Of a stretch of DNA of 64,000 nt, positions 43,687 to 56,009 are shown piece after piece; positions within the stretch are counted from its first letter, which is position 1, and each line of letters starts with the position of its first letter. The notes beneath the pieces were generated by a model. That model ran no database searches and was not told the origin of the DNA. It worked only from the letters and a program-made list of their open reading frames with translations. Source of the DNA: Amorphophallus konjac (Eukaryota > Streptophyta > Magnoliopsida > Alismatales > Araceae); contig CM040120.1 of NCBI GenBank assembly GCA_022559845.1, positions 163,476,334 to 163,540,333 of the forward strand, given 5' to 3'. The position numbers were made by a program, and so were the translations under genes.

Positions 43687-46059
43687 CTTGAAAAAGATTT
43701 GGAAAGTAGGGTAATGAGCACACTTGCCCATTAGGTGTCTTCGTATCAACATGAAGGCAAATTTAAATGATTAGCATTTTAGCTCTAGAGAATAAGATAA
43801 ATTATGCAGATACAATGAAACATGCGATAAAGCCAAAGTAACAAGATATGATCATGCTTGAGATATGAGAATATGATTAATCAAGTATATAACAAGAATG
43901 TCAATTTGGCTTTTTTATGAATAAGAATGTAACAAGAATGTACTTTTCATAACCATGAAGGCTATGCACTAGAAAGTCAAGCAAGAAAGTACTTTTCACT
44001 TTATAGCAAGTACTTCATGAATTTAGGTGGATTCTTTTGATATTTTACTTATTTATAGAGAAAGTACTCCCAACACAATGCGACGCCAGTAACATCATAC
44101 CCCATGGTTTACAGTATATTTTTGACAATCAGCCGAGGGGACTAGCATAGAGCCCTTGAACACAATCAGTGCTCGAACTGTATCTTCAAGTATAAATCAA
44201 GCTACTTCCACGTTTATAACAGTAATGTGGCCAATAATGTACAGGTTCAATAAAAGTTCTATAATAAGGTAACCAAATATAGAAAGTACCACTAACTGAT
44301 CATGAGAATTCAAGAAATGTATTAATAACTAGGTTATGCTATGAAGAAAAATCTGACAGCATAACGGTACATTGTTTATTTTCCATATTTTTACAGTGAC
44401 TTATTATCATAGGTTTAGAGTCCAAAAAATCCATGAACTCAAGAAAACCAACCGCAAAGGTCAAACCTTGGGTTAGATAAAATCTGGAACCAAACGGTCT
44501 ATTACTGGACCGTATAGTACAGGAAGCGGTCATATGCTGGACCATTTAGAAAATCAAGCGGTCTAGTCTTGGACTGTTTCATGAGATAGAGTTCGACACT
44601 TGAAAACAATACCTCTGGAGTCTTGGCAGTCTAATGCATGGCCGTTTAGGGTTCATTAGCGGTCAAGTGTAGGGTCCCTAGCAGAGTCTAGCAGTCAACC
44701 AGAAGGTCGCTACGTTCCAGAATGCATAAAACACCTGTAAAAATGCTTTCTAGATAATGGGTTTTAATGGTACAACCAGCTCGGCGTCCTAGTGGGAATC
44801 TCAGGCTCACGTAGTCTTACGGAGGCCTTGAAATAAGATTTTCTAGTCCGTTGGAAGGAATATCCAAAGGAGAGATCGTCATGTCTAAGATTGTGTTCTT
44901 AATGTGCAAAAGTGTAACTAATGACAGCATACCGAGATATGTGTCATGTACATAAGAAAATGACTCTTAGAAGAGAGAGAATCGTGTAAAACAGTGATCA
45001 AGTTAAATCATGAATCCTCTATCATTTGAAACATGTATTTATTACAAGAATATATTATTTTGGTCACAAATTAACATAAGTTAAAATAATACCAAATGTA
45101 CAGAGAAGCATGAAATCTATTATGACGAATAGTAACTATAACTAAGTCTATGAAACCAATGTTAAAACCAGGAATATAACTTAGTTAACTAGGCTTATCA
45201 TATATCAATTAAGGCTTGTCTACAATATGTTTTGGGTTTAACAATATTACAGAAATCAGAACAGCAAACGGTCTAGTGGGCGATCGTTAAATTGTGGCTA
45301 GCGGTCTATCGGGTGGCCGCTAGGTTCTCTGGCGGTCTATAGGAAGACAGTTTCCTCCTGTATTAATCCGAGTGCAAATGCTAATAAAACAAAATGCTAA
45401 ACTAATGCATATCATGCATGAAAATCAACATTTATAAACTTCCATAACCATGATAGAACAAATATGGGCCAACAATATGCATAGGTTAATGTAATTTATA
45501 GGAAAACTTCCTTTTTACTTTATTAAGGCTAGTTCATGCATGAAGACTTAACTAAATGTATAGTCCTAATGAAAACATGAAATTCTCAAGATACAATGCA
45601 TGAAATCAAATGAAATCAAAGGGCTTTTATTCCTGACTTCAATTTTGAGCCATTCATGAGATAACCTACCTTGGTTTTGGGCTTTAAACTTCGAACTTAA
45701 GGTTGCAAGTCAACCCTAGTTTTCTACTCATCCTGAACTAAATCAGCAACTTCACACCCTTGTATCTTTTGATTCCCTTGACCTAAAGACGTGAAATTTT
45801 GAGGGTAGGAAGAGGGTACTAATAGGAACAAATTGTTCTAAGTAACCTTTATCTAATTACCTCATTTAGGGCTTCTATTTCCCTGATCTTCTTGGGTCGA
45901 TCGCACTATTTCCTGAGTTATTGGTGTAGGATCAGCAACTTTGGAAGCCTCCAACTCCTTGCAGACTTGATCTTCTAGAACAAAATTCAGAGGGTAGTTA
46001 GTTCTAACTATAATAAACAAATTCTTAGAAGAAACTTACCTCTAATTCATCCTCCTTAC
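43687..46059 (-). other. Putative LTR-contained intron, D
   Basis: Donor AAG/GTAAGG at 46060/46059 and polypyrimidine-AG at 43687 (minus strand), length 2373, nearly the same as in T2. The acceptor has an extra A (CAAG). Splicing is unproven. Confidence 0.4.
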
Positions 46060-46350
46060 CTTAGTTCCACGCGAGCCAAAAGTAGGGGTCGTACACATCA
46101 AATATAGGATCTATTTACATGGTTAGCTAGGGTTTTCATGGATTAGAACGAACTTAGAGTCCAAATTAGGCTTTCAACTCGATCTACTAACATTCTAGAG
46201 TTATCTAACTAGTATATGGAATCGATCCTAGGTGATTTGGATGTTAAAAATCTAATCTTTTCACGTTTTCTTTCTCTCACGGAACTGACAGAGCCTAGTG
46301 GTCTAGGACTGGACCGCTTACTGTCCCTTGCGGTCTCGCGATAGACCGTT
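44498..46350. repeat. CGGTC...GACCG palindromes in LTR D
   Basis: Modules of 20-22 bp, for example 45300-45321 (AGCGG/CCGCT), 45267-45288 (AACGG/TCGTT), ACGGTC/GACCGT near 44493 and AGTGG/CCGCT near 46298. Others lie at 44525-44720. Interiors often read TCTANNNNNGG. Confidence 0.75.
44760..44877 (-). repeat. Conserved LTR block, copy D
   Basis: Minus strand: GGATATTCCTTCCAACGG, AAGGCCTCCGTAAGACTACG, GATTCCCACTAGGACGCCGA, TGGTTGTACC, AAAACCC. Confidence 0.8.
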
Positions 46351-46681
46351 TTCCCCATTGGGCACCAAATTTGAAATTAGTTCAAACTTTTTTGATATTA
46401 TCCATGTTATTATCCACTTATTTATCTTTTATGGAGTAATTATCTCCCTTAATTCCCTGATTACACCTATTTTAAGGTTCTAGAATATGGGCTAAGGTCC
46501 AAAACAATCTCTTGGGACTATTGGGTTCATTATATGGGCCTAATCCTCTTGGATTAGTGTAGGGCCTGAATAATTAAATTAAATTTATTATAATTCAACT
46601 AATAGCCCATTAAATGCTTTAATAATTAATATAATTATATTTTAAATCTAAAAAATTCTTAGAAAATCCTCAGGCGTTACA

Positions 46682-46694
46682 CCCTCCCCCACTT
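46682..46694 (-). promoter_or_regulatory. Chromovirus D polypurine tract
   Basis: AAGTGGGGGAGGG on the minus strand, abutting TGTAACGCC of the 3' LTR. Confidence 0.75.
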
Positions 46695-47770
46695 AAAAAG
46701 AATTTGTCCCCAAATTCACTACATGGATTTATGGAGAGTGTACTTACATTCAAATATTTCTGAGAATCTTTTGCGCATGACTTCTTCAGTTTCCCATGTT
46801 GCTTCATGTGTCCATGATTTGGTCCATTAGATCTTGACCATAGGAATAGTTTTATTTCACAGTTGACGCACTTCTCGTTCAATGATCTTGACTGGCTTTT
46901 GCTCGTATGTCAAGTTCTTTTTAATCTCCAGGTTGTCATAAGTGATGACATGGAATGGATCAGGTACATACTTCTTGAGCATTGAGACGTGAAATACATC
47001 ATGAACTTCAGATAGTTGAGGGGGTGAAGCTATTCGATAAGCGACTTCACCAACCCTTTCGAAAATCTCAAAGGGGCCAATGAATCTTGGAGTAAGCTTA
47101 CCTTTGATACCAAACCTTCGAATACCCCGACTGGGAGAAACTTTAAGAAATACATGATCTCCTACTTGAAATTTCAGGCTGTGCCTTCGATTATCGGCAT
47201 ATGATTTCTATCTATCTTGAGCCATCTACAGTCTTTCTCGAATTAGCTTTATCTTCTCGGTAGTATCCCTAATGATATCAAGACTATCAAGATCGAGAAA
47301 TTATCTTTCTTCTACTTCATTCCTGCAAATAGGCAAACGACAGCTTCTTCCATATAAAGCCTCGAATTGTGCCATTTGTATACTAGCTTGGTAGCTATTG
47401 TTATATGAAAATTCCACTAGAGGCAAGTGATCATGCGAACTTCCCCCAAAGTCAATAGCACATGCCCTAAGCATATCTTCCACCACTTGATTCATGCTTT
47501 CAGTTTGACCATCAGTTTGTGGATGGAATGTAGTGCTAAAATTAAGTCGAGTCCCTAATGAATGTTGTAGACCCTTCCAGAATTGAGATGTGAATCAATG
47601 ATCTCGGTCGGATTTAATGGTGACAGGGACACCATATAATATGACAATCTCTCTCATGTATAATGCTGCTAGTACATCCATAGACCATCGACTTTTTATT
47701 GGTAGAAAATGTGAAAATTAGTCAATCGGTCTATGATCACCCATATATCATCATGTCCTCCCATCTCGAT
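46695..47770 (-). pseudogene. Chromovirus D integrase and chromodomain, truncated and broken
   Basis: Minus-strand translation begins GHDDIWVIIDRLTNFHIFYQ near 47760, then shifted pieces of the DDE core, then MNQVVEDMLRACAIDFGG, LVEFSYNNSYQASIQMAQF and LYGRSCRLPICRNEV (47495-47301). Further on are the C-terminal QIWKSYADNRR-like and chromodomain regions (47230-46760), and a tail SEFGDKFFLSGGGC that reads over the polypurine tract. Several stops are present. Gag, protease and RT are absent: the element is cut just before the integrase core and joined head to head to F through about 260 bp. Confidence 0.75.
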
Positions 47771-48030
47771 AATTTACTTTACTCGTATATATTTCTATAT
47801 GCTGCTGCTTGCATGTGATAGGTCCTAGCTCGTTAAAATAATCTTAATCACCAACGTGAGAGAGAGAGCAAACCCGTCCCATGACTCGATCCGAGCACGC
47901 GGAAAAGTCGATACCCGAGACTCATTATCGATTTCTTAACCGCGCAGATCCACATGTTTCCCTCGCTTAGGGACGTCCGTGAGCTAGAGTCCCTTGTTGT
48001 CTCGAGTCGCGTCCCGTCCCATATCATATA
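47771..48030. other. Unassigned junction between chromoviruses D and F
   Basis: 260 bp with a GA run (GAGAGAGAG near 47853) and CCCGTCCCAT in two places (about 47872 and 48013). It is more GC-rich than its neighbours, with no ORF or motif I recognise. It joins two truncated elements of opposite orientation. Confidence 0.4.
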
Positions 48031-48664
48031 TGCTGGGATGAAGTTGGAGAAAGACAACTCCTAGGCCTCGGACATGGTAAGAGACACCACCGAGAAGATA
48101 CAAGTAATTAGAGAAAGACATCAAATGGCCCAGTCTAGGCAAAAGACTTATGCTGATACTAGAAGTAGAGACCTGGAGTTCCAAATCGGAGACCACGTCT
48201 TTCTCAAGGTTTTCCCAGGCCGTGGTATCTAAAGATTCGGTGTTAAGGGTATGCTTACACCGAGATATATCGGTCCATTTGAAGTTCTAGTAAGAGTTGG
48301 CGAGGTTGCCTACCGGATCGCCTTGCCACCACAACTATCTAAAGTCCACAATGTGTTCCACGTCTCTATGCTCAAGAAAGATGTTCACGATCCGTTCCAT
48401 GTCATAGAGCATGATAACCTGGTGATACAGAAGGACCATACCTATGAACAAAAACCATTAAGGATCCTTGATCGCGAGGTTCGTGTGCTAAGGAACAAGA
48501 CAATCCCTATGGTGAAAGTACAATGGAGAAAATGCCTAGAAGAAGAAGCCACATGGGAGACAAAAGAATCTATGTGAAGAAGATTTCCCGACTTATTTCA
48601 AAATTGTAAGTACTCTGCACTCTCCATGTCTATATAAAATCGAATTTGGGGATCAAATTCTTTT
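48031..48664 (+). pseudogene. Chromovirus F integrase C-terminus and chromodomain
   Basis: Translation from 48031 reads WDEVGERQLLGLDMVRDT, then MAQSRQKTYAD, DLEFQIGDHVFLKV, then from 48251 [39 protein letters not shown] and the chromodomain with [17 protein letters not shown] and ATWETKESM. One stop precedes RFGVKGM, and TGA at 48575 replaces Arg of SMRRRFPDLF. Everything upstream is missing. A polypurine tract (48665-48677) and LTR X-B follow, so this is the 3' end of a plus-strand element. Confidence 0.8.
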
Positions 48665-48677
48665 AAGTAGGGGAGGG
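48665..48677 (+). promoter_or_regulatory. Chromovirus F polypurine tract
   Basis: AAGTAGGGGAGGG, identical to the T2 tract, directly before TGTAGCACCCC. Confidence 0.8.
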
Positions 48678-49671
48678 TGTAGCACCCCAGATAAAATAGT
48701 AGGGAATAAAATTTTTCTAAATGAATTAAACATAATAAATTCTCTAAATAAATTAAACAAAGGACCAACATGAATAAAAGTCTAGTAAAGCCCAACACTA
48801 CAACAAAATGGGCTTAGCATTTAAAACCTAACCTATACACAGTAAAGGCCTTAACCCATATATGGGCCTCACGTACACAAGAGTAAGGGAGTGGGCCTTA
48901 TGCTTAAGCAATATAACGGGTGTTAGCAAGATATTAAACCCCTAGGACTCTATTTCGAACAAGGACGATCGGTGCATGGAAGGCTTTAGGGTTTCACGGG
49001 TTAACAGAGAGGCAGTTGAGGTTTTGGCAAGAGGATTTGCATGGGAAACTTTAGACCAACTAGGATTCTTACGTGGGAAACTTAATTCCCATTAGGAAAG
49101 GTGATATTAAATCTGTATATATGCATGGCCCCTATGAACGGTAGAGCATCTTACTGCTGTCTTCGTGAAGGGAGCCCTACTGTGTCGCTGCTAGTACATG
49201 AGGATGAGAGGGAGCTTCTACATCCTCTTTTTCCTTTACTGTTTCGAGCGTGGGCTGTGGCTATCTCCTTCCTCTATTGCTACTTCTGGTGCATGAGGAC
49301 GTGAGGGGACTACATCCTTCATCTTCCTCTTGCAACTGTTGCCGTGAAAAAGCACCTGGTTCTTCCCACCTTCTTCTTCTTCCCCTTCATCCCATGTCTC
49401 TCCTCCATCATACAAGAGGTAGGTTTTCTCAAGTTCTAAGCCCAAGATGATAGAAAAAAGAGCCATGCATGCATATACGATCATGATAGCATCTCTATAT
49501 CTTGAATCCATGATTCTTGTGTTTGAGTTTGCGTGGTTTTAGCGTTTCTATTTGCATGAAAAATAGCGACTAGAGCAGTGGCGGCTTATTAATGAACAAC
49601 CGAGTAGAAGGCCGCCAATTAATGAGTGACCATTACACTGACGCTATTCCTTTTAGTGCACTTAATAGTTA

Positions 49672-49676
49672 ACCCA
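49672..49676. repeat. S2 target-site duplication, left copy
   Basis: ACCCA here against ACGCA at 60050-60054: five bases with one mismatch, the usual length for copia integrase. Confidence 0.6.
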
Positions 49677-51523
49677 TGTTGTGTAGTGGACAGCGGATCT
49701 AGAGGTGAGGGGTGAATAGATCTGCCCCTCTTTTCGCAATGTAACCCTCTATATAGCTAGATGAGATAAATTACAGTGGAATATAACTAGCTAAACGAAG
49801 GACACAACGATTTGCTTAGCAAGATGATTACTAATATATCGATTCGAACCTAAGCATGCATTTAGAACGAAACAATCACACAAACAAACCACAACACACG
49901 AGATTTTAAGGTGGTTCAGACTGAATCCCCAGTCCTACGTCCACCCCTCACCAAATCCGGTGAAGCTCTACTAGTGACATGCACTGAACTGCAAATCGGA
50001 AAGACCACCGATTGCCTTCCTACTAACCACCGGTAGGGACGTCAACACCGCAGATCGGACAACTTCCGATTGCCTTCCTACTAACCACCAGTAGGGATGA
50101 TCTCTAATTCCAAATGTTTGAATGAAATGGAAAAGAACAATTATGAAAATACTTAATCAAGATATGAAATATGGTCAAGGAGAAAAGATCTTGTCTGAGT
50201 TTGCTGGAGCTTGAATATGATGCTTCACTTGGCTTGGAGTTGATCTCCTCTTGAAGTAGCTTGAATCACTTGGAGATATGATGAAGAACTTCTTCCCGGA
50301 GTACTGTTCACAGCTACAGTACTTGAACTCCTCTTCCTTGAACACACCCTTGCAGCCTCCTTTGATCTCCCTTATTAGCCTTTCTTACTTCTACTCTTCC
50401 TTGGAGGTTGCTGGATTGAGATATGAACTTGAATCACCTTGAGTTAATGGAGAGAGTGTTAGATGTAGCTTTGATCTTCCTTTTCATCCTCTTGAGTTGA
50501 TGAAGAGGAAGAAGGATGCAGTTTAGATCACCTTTGAACCCCTTGATTGCTTCTTCTTCCTTGGAGGTTGAGATGGCTTTAGATCTGGACTTGAATGCAT
50601 TGGAATGGATGAAGAACTCCTTCCTGAAACACTGTTCACTGAGGTGCTACAGTACCTCAAAAATGGCCTCCCTTGATCTCTCTTGAAGCCTTGAAGCATT
50701 AGAGTTTCTAACCCCTCAAGTGTTGGTTTTATAGACCTTGAATGGTCAATAGACACGCTCCAGACCAGATCCATAAATCATGGAAGATTAGGTAAGGTTT
50801 GATTAAATAAATCCATGGAAAGGGGCTGGCCACGAGGTGGAATTCGAAGTCAAACAAGGCTGCATCGGGGCTGGCGGTAGACCTGCAGCTCCTGGCGGTC
50901 GACCGCTACTGTGAAACCTGCAAACGGGTAGTCCCTGGGATTTCCGGACGACCGCCACTGGCTGGCGGTCGACCGCTAGCTGAAACACATGAAAACTGGT
51001 GATCCCTGGCTGGGGCTGTCGACCGCCCCTGTGCTGGCGGTCGATCGCCAGCTGGGCAGACCCCGGGCTTGCCCGGGTCGGTCCGTTACGTGCTTTGGTT
51101 CCGTCGCTTAAGTTCTTTAGCGGCCCGTTCATGTCCGTGACATCTCTCTTGATAGTCTAAAAGGCATCAATTGTGTTTCTGGCCTTGGATTCTCTTGGCT
51201 ATATTTCTTTGTGCATTGAGCTTGGATGTGTGACAAGCAGAATATCACGTGTCGACTTGTGCTTGTTTTCGCATCCTTGCTTGGGCGCGATCCACGAGCT
51301 TTCACTTTTGTCGACTCCACTGAATTTCTTTTCCATGTAATGGCATACCTGTCATAATCAAACCATCACGTATGTCAATTACATGAGAGTGGAAAATATC
51401 AATGACGAATAGTGTTTAGCCATTATCAAAACCAAGAATACCACATGACTCATATGACCATAGAATGATGTCGAATGACCCAAGTGACCACAGAATGACT
51501 CAAATGACCTCAGGGACACAACA
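49677..51523 (-). repeat. S2 3' LTR
   Basis: TGTTGTG...CACAACA. The minus-strand TATA box is at 50727-50734 (CTATAAAA). Upstream of it lie palindromes GCGGTCGACCGC at 50895-50906 and 50965-50976, and a damaged copy of the 20-bp palindrome near 51038. GGGGTGAAT near the left edge is the Sirevirus-type LTR end. Confidence 0.9.
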
Positions 51524-51537
51524 TTCTCCCCCTTTTT
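51524..51537 (-). promoter_or_regulatory. S2 polypurine tract
   Basis: AAAAAGGGGGAGAA on the minus strand, immediately before the 3' LTR. Confidence 0.8.
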
Positions 51538-53428
51538 GATGATGGCAACACTGTGAGTCATTATGTGATATGAATGTCTAAAATGGCACAAGTTATAACA
51601 AATGCAATATATGCAGCTCAAGATTCATGATAGTAATAGCATGGGAATGCAATCATGAATGCAGATATGAATGCTATGCAATATGAATGCTATGAATGCT
51701 AGCAGTTATGCAAGCCCCAAGCCCCATCACATACACATATGAGATGCAAAGGGAGCAATGGATTCTCTCCCCTTGGACTCTCCCCGTACACCATTCATAC
51801 AACCCCCAAAGACAATGCGATAACGTATAGCTAACGCGACAAAGGACTCACACAAAGAATTCTCCTCCTTTGCCAACAGCAAAAAGGAGTAATAAAGTGA
51901 AATATCTGTGAGACTAGAGCTGAAAGGAGTGAAGAGCAAGCCATTATATGCAAACCTGAAACAGACCGTGAGCAACATATATGGTTCAAATCTAATGAAA
52001 TTCGAATTCATCAACAGAGTTCGAAAAGTAGCTACATCAAAGATTTAATAGAAATGAACCAAAGGTGCAAATCATGGTAGTGTTTAACCTTCCCTTGTCT
52101 TATATATCCATATTCAATAACGACAAAGGCAATAACACAAAAGCATGTATTGAGGCTAAACAATCATGATTGAAGCATGGAATTGAATGATTGTAGCATA
52201 TGTTGATTTTCAATATCTTTATTATTTGAAGGCACATGACGCACTTTATACAAGCAATCAAGTCTAGTTCATGCCTCCTAGCCATAAGAATACACGTTGT
52301 TTAGACGCCAATATCCCTAGGTATTTGGCAAGACTGACGGTTATGCTTCAGAATGAACAGAGATAGCAAAGTCACGTCATGACATATCCAATCTCATTTC
52401 TTTGATGAGAGGATATATTTCTCAGCAGTTATGCCAGTGCTTTGCCTAGAGTCCAAATAGAATGATGACAGAGATAACAGAGGCACATCATGACATATCA
52501 TTTGTCACTTGATTTTGATGCCATGACATGTTTCTCCGTGTAACAATATCATTGCTCTATCAAAATGATTTTCAGGAATTCCAGCTCATCAATATGTTTA
52601 GAAGCAATACTAAGCCTGAGTGTATCACCGAAGTTGTCAAGACGTTTGGATTTTCAGATTTTAGGATAGTCATTCAAAGCACAATATGCAATCTCTAGTT
52701 AAGGTCTTTTAAAACCATAGAGCATAGATGATTTCATAACAGATATTTCAGAACGTCAAAGAGATCATTAAATCTGAACCATTTTCATTGGATGGACAAT
52801 CATTATGGCATATAATAGAAAGCTCTTACACCGTAGTGATGTCTGTCTCTTGAACTTATTCTCGCACTGGAGGCCATTGAGGTTCAGATACAAAAAGGAT
52901 GAATGACCCAAGAAAAATAACACGACTCCCCCTAAGAATATGCAATGAATGCGCGAAGGAGTGATGTTTGCAAGCAAGTGTAATGATAACTGTCAAGAGG
53001 AGAATGACCTGAAACATGCAGGGGTTGACATGACATACATGACCCAACACATGGTTGTGCACTTATTACATGTAACAGAATGAAGATGAAACATATGCAT
53101 GAATTTTGCACAAGGACAACTCCCCCTTACTATATGGCCTATATGCGACATTGACACATGGTACTTGGCGGAGGTGAAATCTCACGCATATTGAGTGCTT
53201 CGTGACAAGCATAGCCTGCCCTTCCATACATCAACATTTGATATACCGTGGCCATGCAAGAATGATGCTACACAAACCATAAAATGCATTATGAACATGA
53301 ACTCAATTCATGATTATGCATCTACATGCAATGCGACACATATGCAAAATGACATATTGACATATCAACATGAACATAATGCATGAAACACCAATCTGCA
53401 AAAACACACACTAAATTGAGCATGATCA
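51538..53428 (-). other. S2 3' noncoding region between RNase H and the polypurine tract
   Basis: 1.9 kb with no ORF above about 95 codons, so no envelope-like gene is seen. Extra polypurine-like motifs (plus strand CTCCCC or CCCCCT types) lie near 51766, 51780, 51861, 52925 and 53122. Segments such as TTGTTTAGACGCCAATATCCCTA (about 52289) recur in the S3 3' region (about 25229), so the region is conserved between the two elements. Confidence 0.7.
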
Positions 53429-54485
53429 TCATTTCAAATTCTTATTGGTCGGAGGTCGGAAAAGACCAAGCTCCCTTCTGAGTGTTGAAAACCTGTCATT
53501 ACACAAGGGCTTAGTGAAAATATCAGCAATTTGATTTAGAGTATCAATGAAGTGCAGTTCAAAATTTTTCTTACCGACCTCATCTCTAATGAAGTGATGC
53601 CTAATCTCAATATGCTTAGTTCTAGAGTGCTGGACTGGATTTTTTGCAAGGTTGATAGCACTAGTGTTATCACACAAAATCGGGACACAACCAAGATCCA
53701 CCAAGTAGTCTTGGAGTTTATGTTTAATCCACAACACTTGGGTGCCACAGCTCCCCGCAGCAACATATTCTGCCTCTACGGTTGAGAGGGCAACCGAGTG
53801 TTGTTTCTTGAGGCCCAAGAAACTAAACACTCGCCTAGAAACTGGCAATTGCCAATAGTACTCTTGCGATCCAGCTTGCATCCAGTGTAGTCCGCATCAG
53901 AATAAGATATAAGAGATAAATCACATGATGACGGATACCATAATCCCAAATCTTGAGTGCCGGCAAGATATCGAAGGATACGTTTGACGGCAGTCAAATG
54001 GGATTCTCTAGGACTAGCTTGAAATCTAGCACAAAGACATACACTAAACTGGATATCTGGTCGGGATGCAGTCAAATAAAGTAAAGAGCCAATCATACCT
54101 CTATAGATCTTTGCATCCACTAATTTACCATTTTCATCCGAATCTAGTGATGTTGTGGTGCTCATAGGAGTTGCAATGATTTTACTGTTAGCCATGTCAA
54201 ATCTTTTTAGCAGCTCCTTGATGTATTTGGCTTGACTTATGAAGTAGCCATCTTGTCCTTGGTTGACCTACAAATCGAGAAAGAATTGAAGTTCTCCCAT
54301 TAGGCTCATCTCAAATTCGCTAGTCATGAGGTTAGCAAATTCCTCACACATTTCAGATTTTGTAGAATCAAACACAATGTCATCAACATAAATTTGAACA
54401 ATCAAGAGGTTCTTACCTTGCTTCTTGGTAAAAAGTGTTTGATCTACTTTACCTCATGTGTACCCTTTTTCAATGAGGAACAAGC
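53429..54485 (-). pseudogene. S2 reverse transcriptase C-half and RNase H, broken
   Basis: Minus-strand pieces: PRAWYERLSLFLIEKGYT, catalytic IYVDDIVFDSTKSE (near 54390), MSLMGELQFFL, ISQAKYIKELLKRF, then MANSKIIATPMS and YRGMIGSLLYLTASRPDI (54195-53776). RNase H has SYSDADYTGC, STVEAEYVAAG, CDNTSAINLAKNP and HFIDTLNQIADIFTKPL (to 53429). TGA and TAG interrupt the RT and a shift lies near 53830. The N-terminal RT half, including the first catalytic Asp motif, is absent: the frame goes from the post-integrase linker straight to VYKLDRALYDL (54486 side). Confidence 0.85.
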
Positions 54486-56009
54486 TTAGTCTCTCATACC
54501 AAGCTCTTGGTACTTGCTTAAGTCATAAAGCGCCCTGTCTAGCTTGTATACAAAATCTTCTCCTGGAGCTTGATCCCTTGCATTGCTTGATTCAGCTAGG
54601 TCACCATCTTCTTTTATTTCTTCTTGTGGAGGATCACTCTTGTCCTTTATGCTTAGGAATTCCCCATCTTCATCGTTTTTCCTGCAAGAGTTATCATTGT
54701 TAGAATCATGATATTCATCAAAGGAAACATGGGGTGATTCTTCCACAGTTTGACTTTTGATATTATAAATTTTATAAACCCTAGATCTATCAGAATATCC
54801 AAGGAATATACATTCATCGCTCTTGGGCTCGAATTTATCTAAGTCTCTTTTGCCATTGTTGTGAATGAAGCATTTCGATCCAAACACTTTCATATGTGAG
54901 AGAGAGGGCCTTTTACCTTTTAGCAACTCATAAGGAGTCTTTTTGGTGTGTGGCCTTACCATAGAGCGGTTGATAATGTAACATGCCGAGTTTACCACTT
55001 TAGCCCAAAACCTCCTTGGAAGTTGCCGTTTAGCAAGGGTGGTTCTTGCCATATCTACAAGTGTCCGGTTTCTCATTTCAACCACACCGTTTTGCTCCGG
55101 CGTTCTTGGTGAAGAAAATCGGTGTGAAATCCCTTCGGGCCTGCAAAGGTTATAGAAGTTAGCATTTTCAAATTCACCACCGTGATCAGATTGAATCTTA
55201 GAAATTTTAAACTCACCGTCCTGCTTTATCTTCATGTAGAGTGCCTGAAACTCATCAAAAGCATCATTTTTATGTGTAAGAAAGAAAACCCATGTGAACC
55301 TAGAAAAGTCATCCACCAGGATATATCCATATTTTTTACCACTTAAGCTAGCAGTTCTGGTTGGGTCAAATAGGTCCATATGAATTAGCTCGAGTGGTTT
55401 GGATGATGTATTTTCAGATCTTCCCTTGAATGATTTTCTAGTTTGTTTACCTAGGGCACATGCATCACACAATTTGTTTTCTTGTTTAAAGGATAGTTCA
55501 GGCAAACCTTTCACCATTGAATGCTTCAAAAGTTTATGCAAGACATTGTAGCTAGCATGTCCTAGTCTACGATGCCATAACCAAGCAATTTCAGATTTTG
55601 GTGCAGCAAGACAAAGGTTTAAATGAGCAGGATCATCTAAGTCAATCATGTAAACATTGTTGACTCTCTTACTAGAAAATTTTACTTTGTCAGATTTTGG
55701 TTCAAGAATTCTGTATTCATGAGAGTCAAACAACACTTTGTGACCCTTATCACACAATTGACTTATACTTAGTAGGTTATATTTCAAACCTTCAACTAGC
55801 AACACATTTCCAATGGAGTTGGAGAGGTTATTACCTACATTATATGTTCCAATGATTTTTTCTTTGTTGTTCCCTCCAAATGTGACATGTCCTCCTTCCT
55901 TTTCCTCCAAGAGACAAAATTTTGATTTATCTCCGGTCATGTGTCTTGAACAGCCGCTATCAAGGTACCACCTATTATGTATGGCTGCAAGACACTCCTG
56001 CACAAGCAA
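54486..56009 (-). CDS. S2 protease and integrase segment of Pol, open 507 codons
   Basis: Residues 14-27 are WYLDSGCSRHMTGD, the protease site with DSG intact. Residues about 60-150 are gag-pre-integrase (YNLLSISQLCDKG). Integrase zinc ligands H146, H151, C181 and C184 are present. Catalytic residues are D212 (HMDLFDP), D275 (QSDHGGEF) and E311 (NGVVEMRN), with 35 residues between the last two as in DD35E. The frame ends in a linker and the RT motif VYKLDRALYDL, where RT begins abruptly after a deletion. It is part of a polyprotein, separated from Gag by frame changes, so expression is doubtful. Start ATG 56009 is simply the first Met in the open stretch. Confidence 0.75.
   Translation of the reverse strand: MLVQECLAAIHNRWYLDSGCSRHMTGDKSKFCLLEEKEGGHVTFGGNNKEKIIGTYNVGNNLSNSIGNVLLVEGLKYNLLSISQLCDKGHKVLFDSHEYRILEPKSDKVKFSSKRVNNVYMIDLDDPAHLNLCLAAPKSEIAWLWHRRLGHASYNVLHKLLKHSMVKGLPELSFKQENKLCDACALGKQTRKSFKGRSENTSSKPLELIHMDLFDPTRTASLSGKKYGYILVDDFSRFTWVFFLTHKNDAFDEFQALYMKIKQDGEFKISKIQSDHGGEFENANFYNLCRPEGISHRFSSPRTPEQNGVVEMRNRTLVDMARTTLAKRQLPRRFWAKVVNSACYIINRSMVRPHTKKTPYELLKGKRPSLSHMKVFGSKCFIHNNGKRDLDKFEPKSDECIFLGYSDRSRVYKIYNIKSQTVEESPHVSFDEYHDSNNDNSCRKNDEDGEFLSIKDKSDPPQEEIKEDGDLAESSNARDQAPGEDFVYKLDRALYDLSKYQELGMRD

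Larger units (their letters stand above)
43358..46681 (-). mobile_element. Chromovirus D 3' LTR
   Basis: On the minus strand it starts TGTAACGCCTGAGG right after a polypurine tract and ends GGGACATGACA, 3324 bp. Minus-strand order: TATA-like CCTATATTT (46101-46108), CTACTTTTGGCTCG, donor CTAAG/GTAAGG (46060/46059), palindromes (46290-46350 upstream, then 45267-45350 and 44498-44720), conserved block (44877-44760) and an acceptor-like TTTTTCAAG (about 43687). No gene lies inside; the small ORFs are spurious. Confidence 0.8.

Noticed and set aside
51538..53428. Envelope-like gene in the S2 3' region
   Set aside because: Some Sireviruses have one, but here no ORF exceeds about 95 codons and no signal or membrane segments form a coherent frame.
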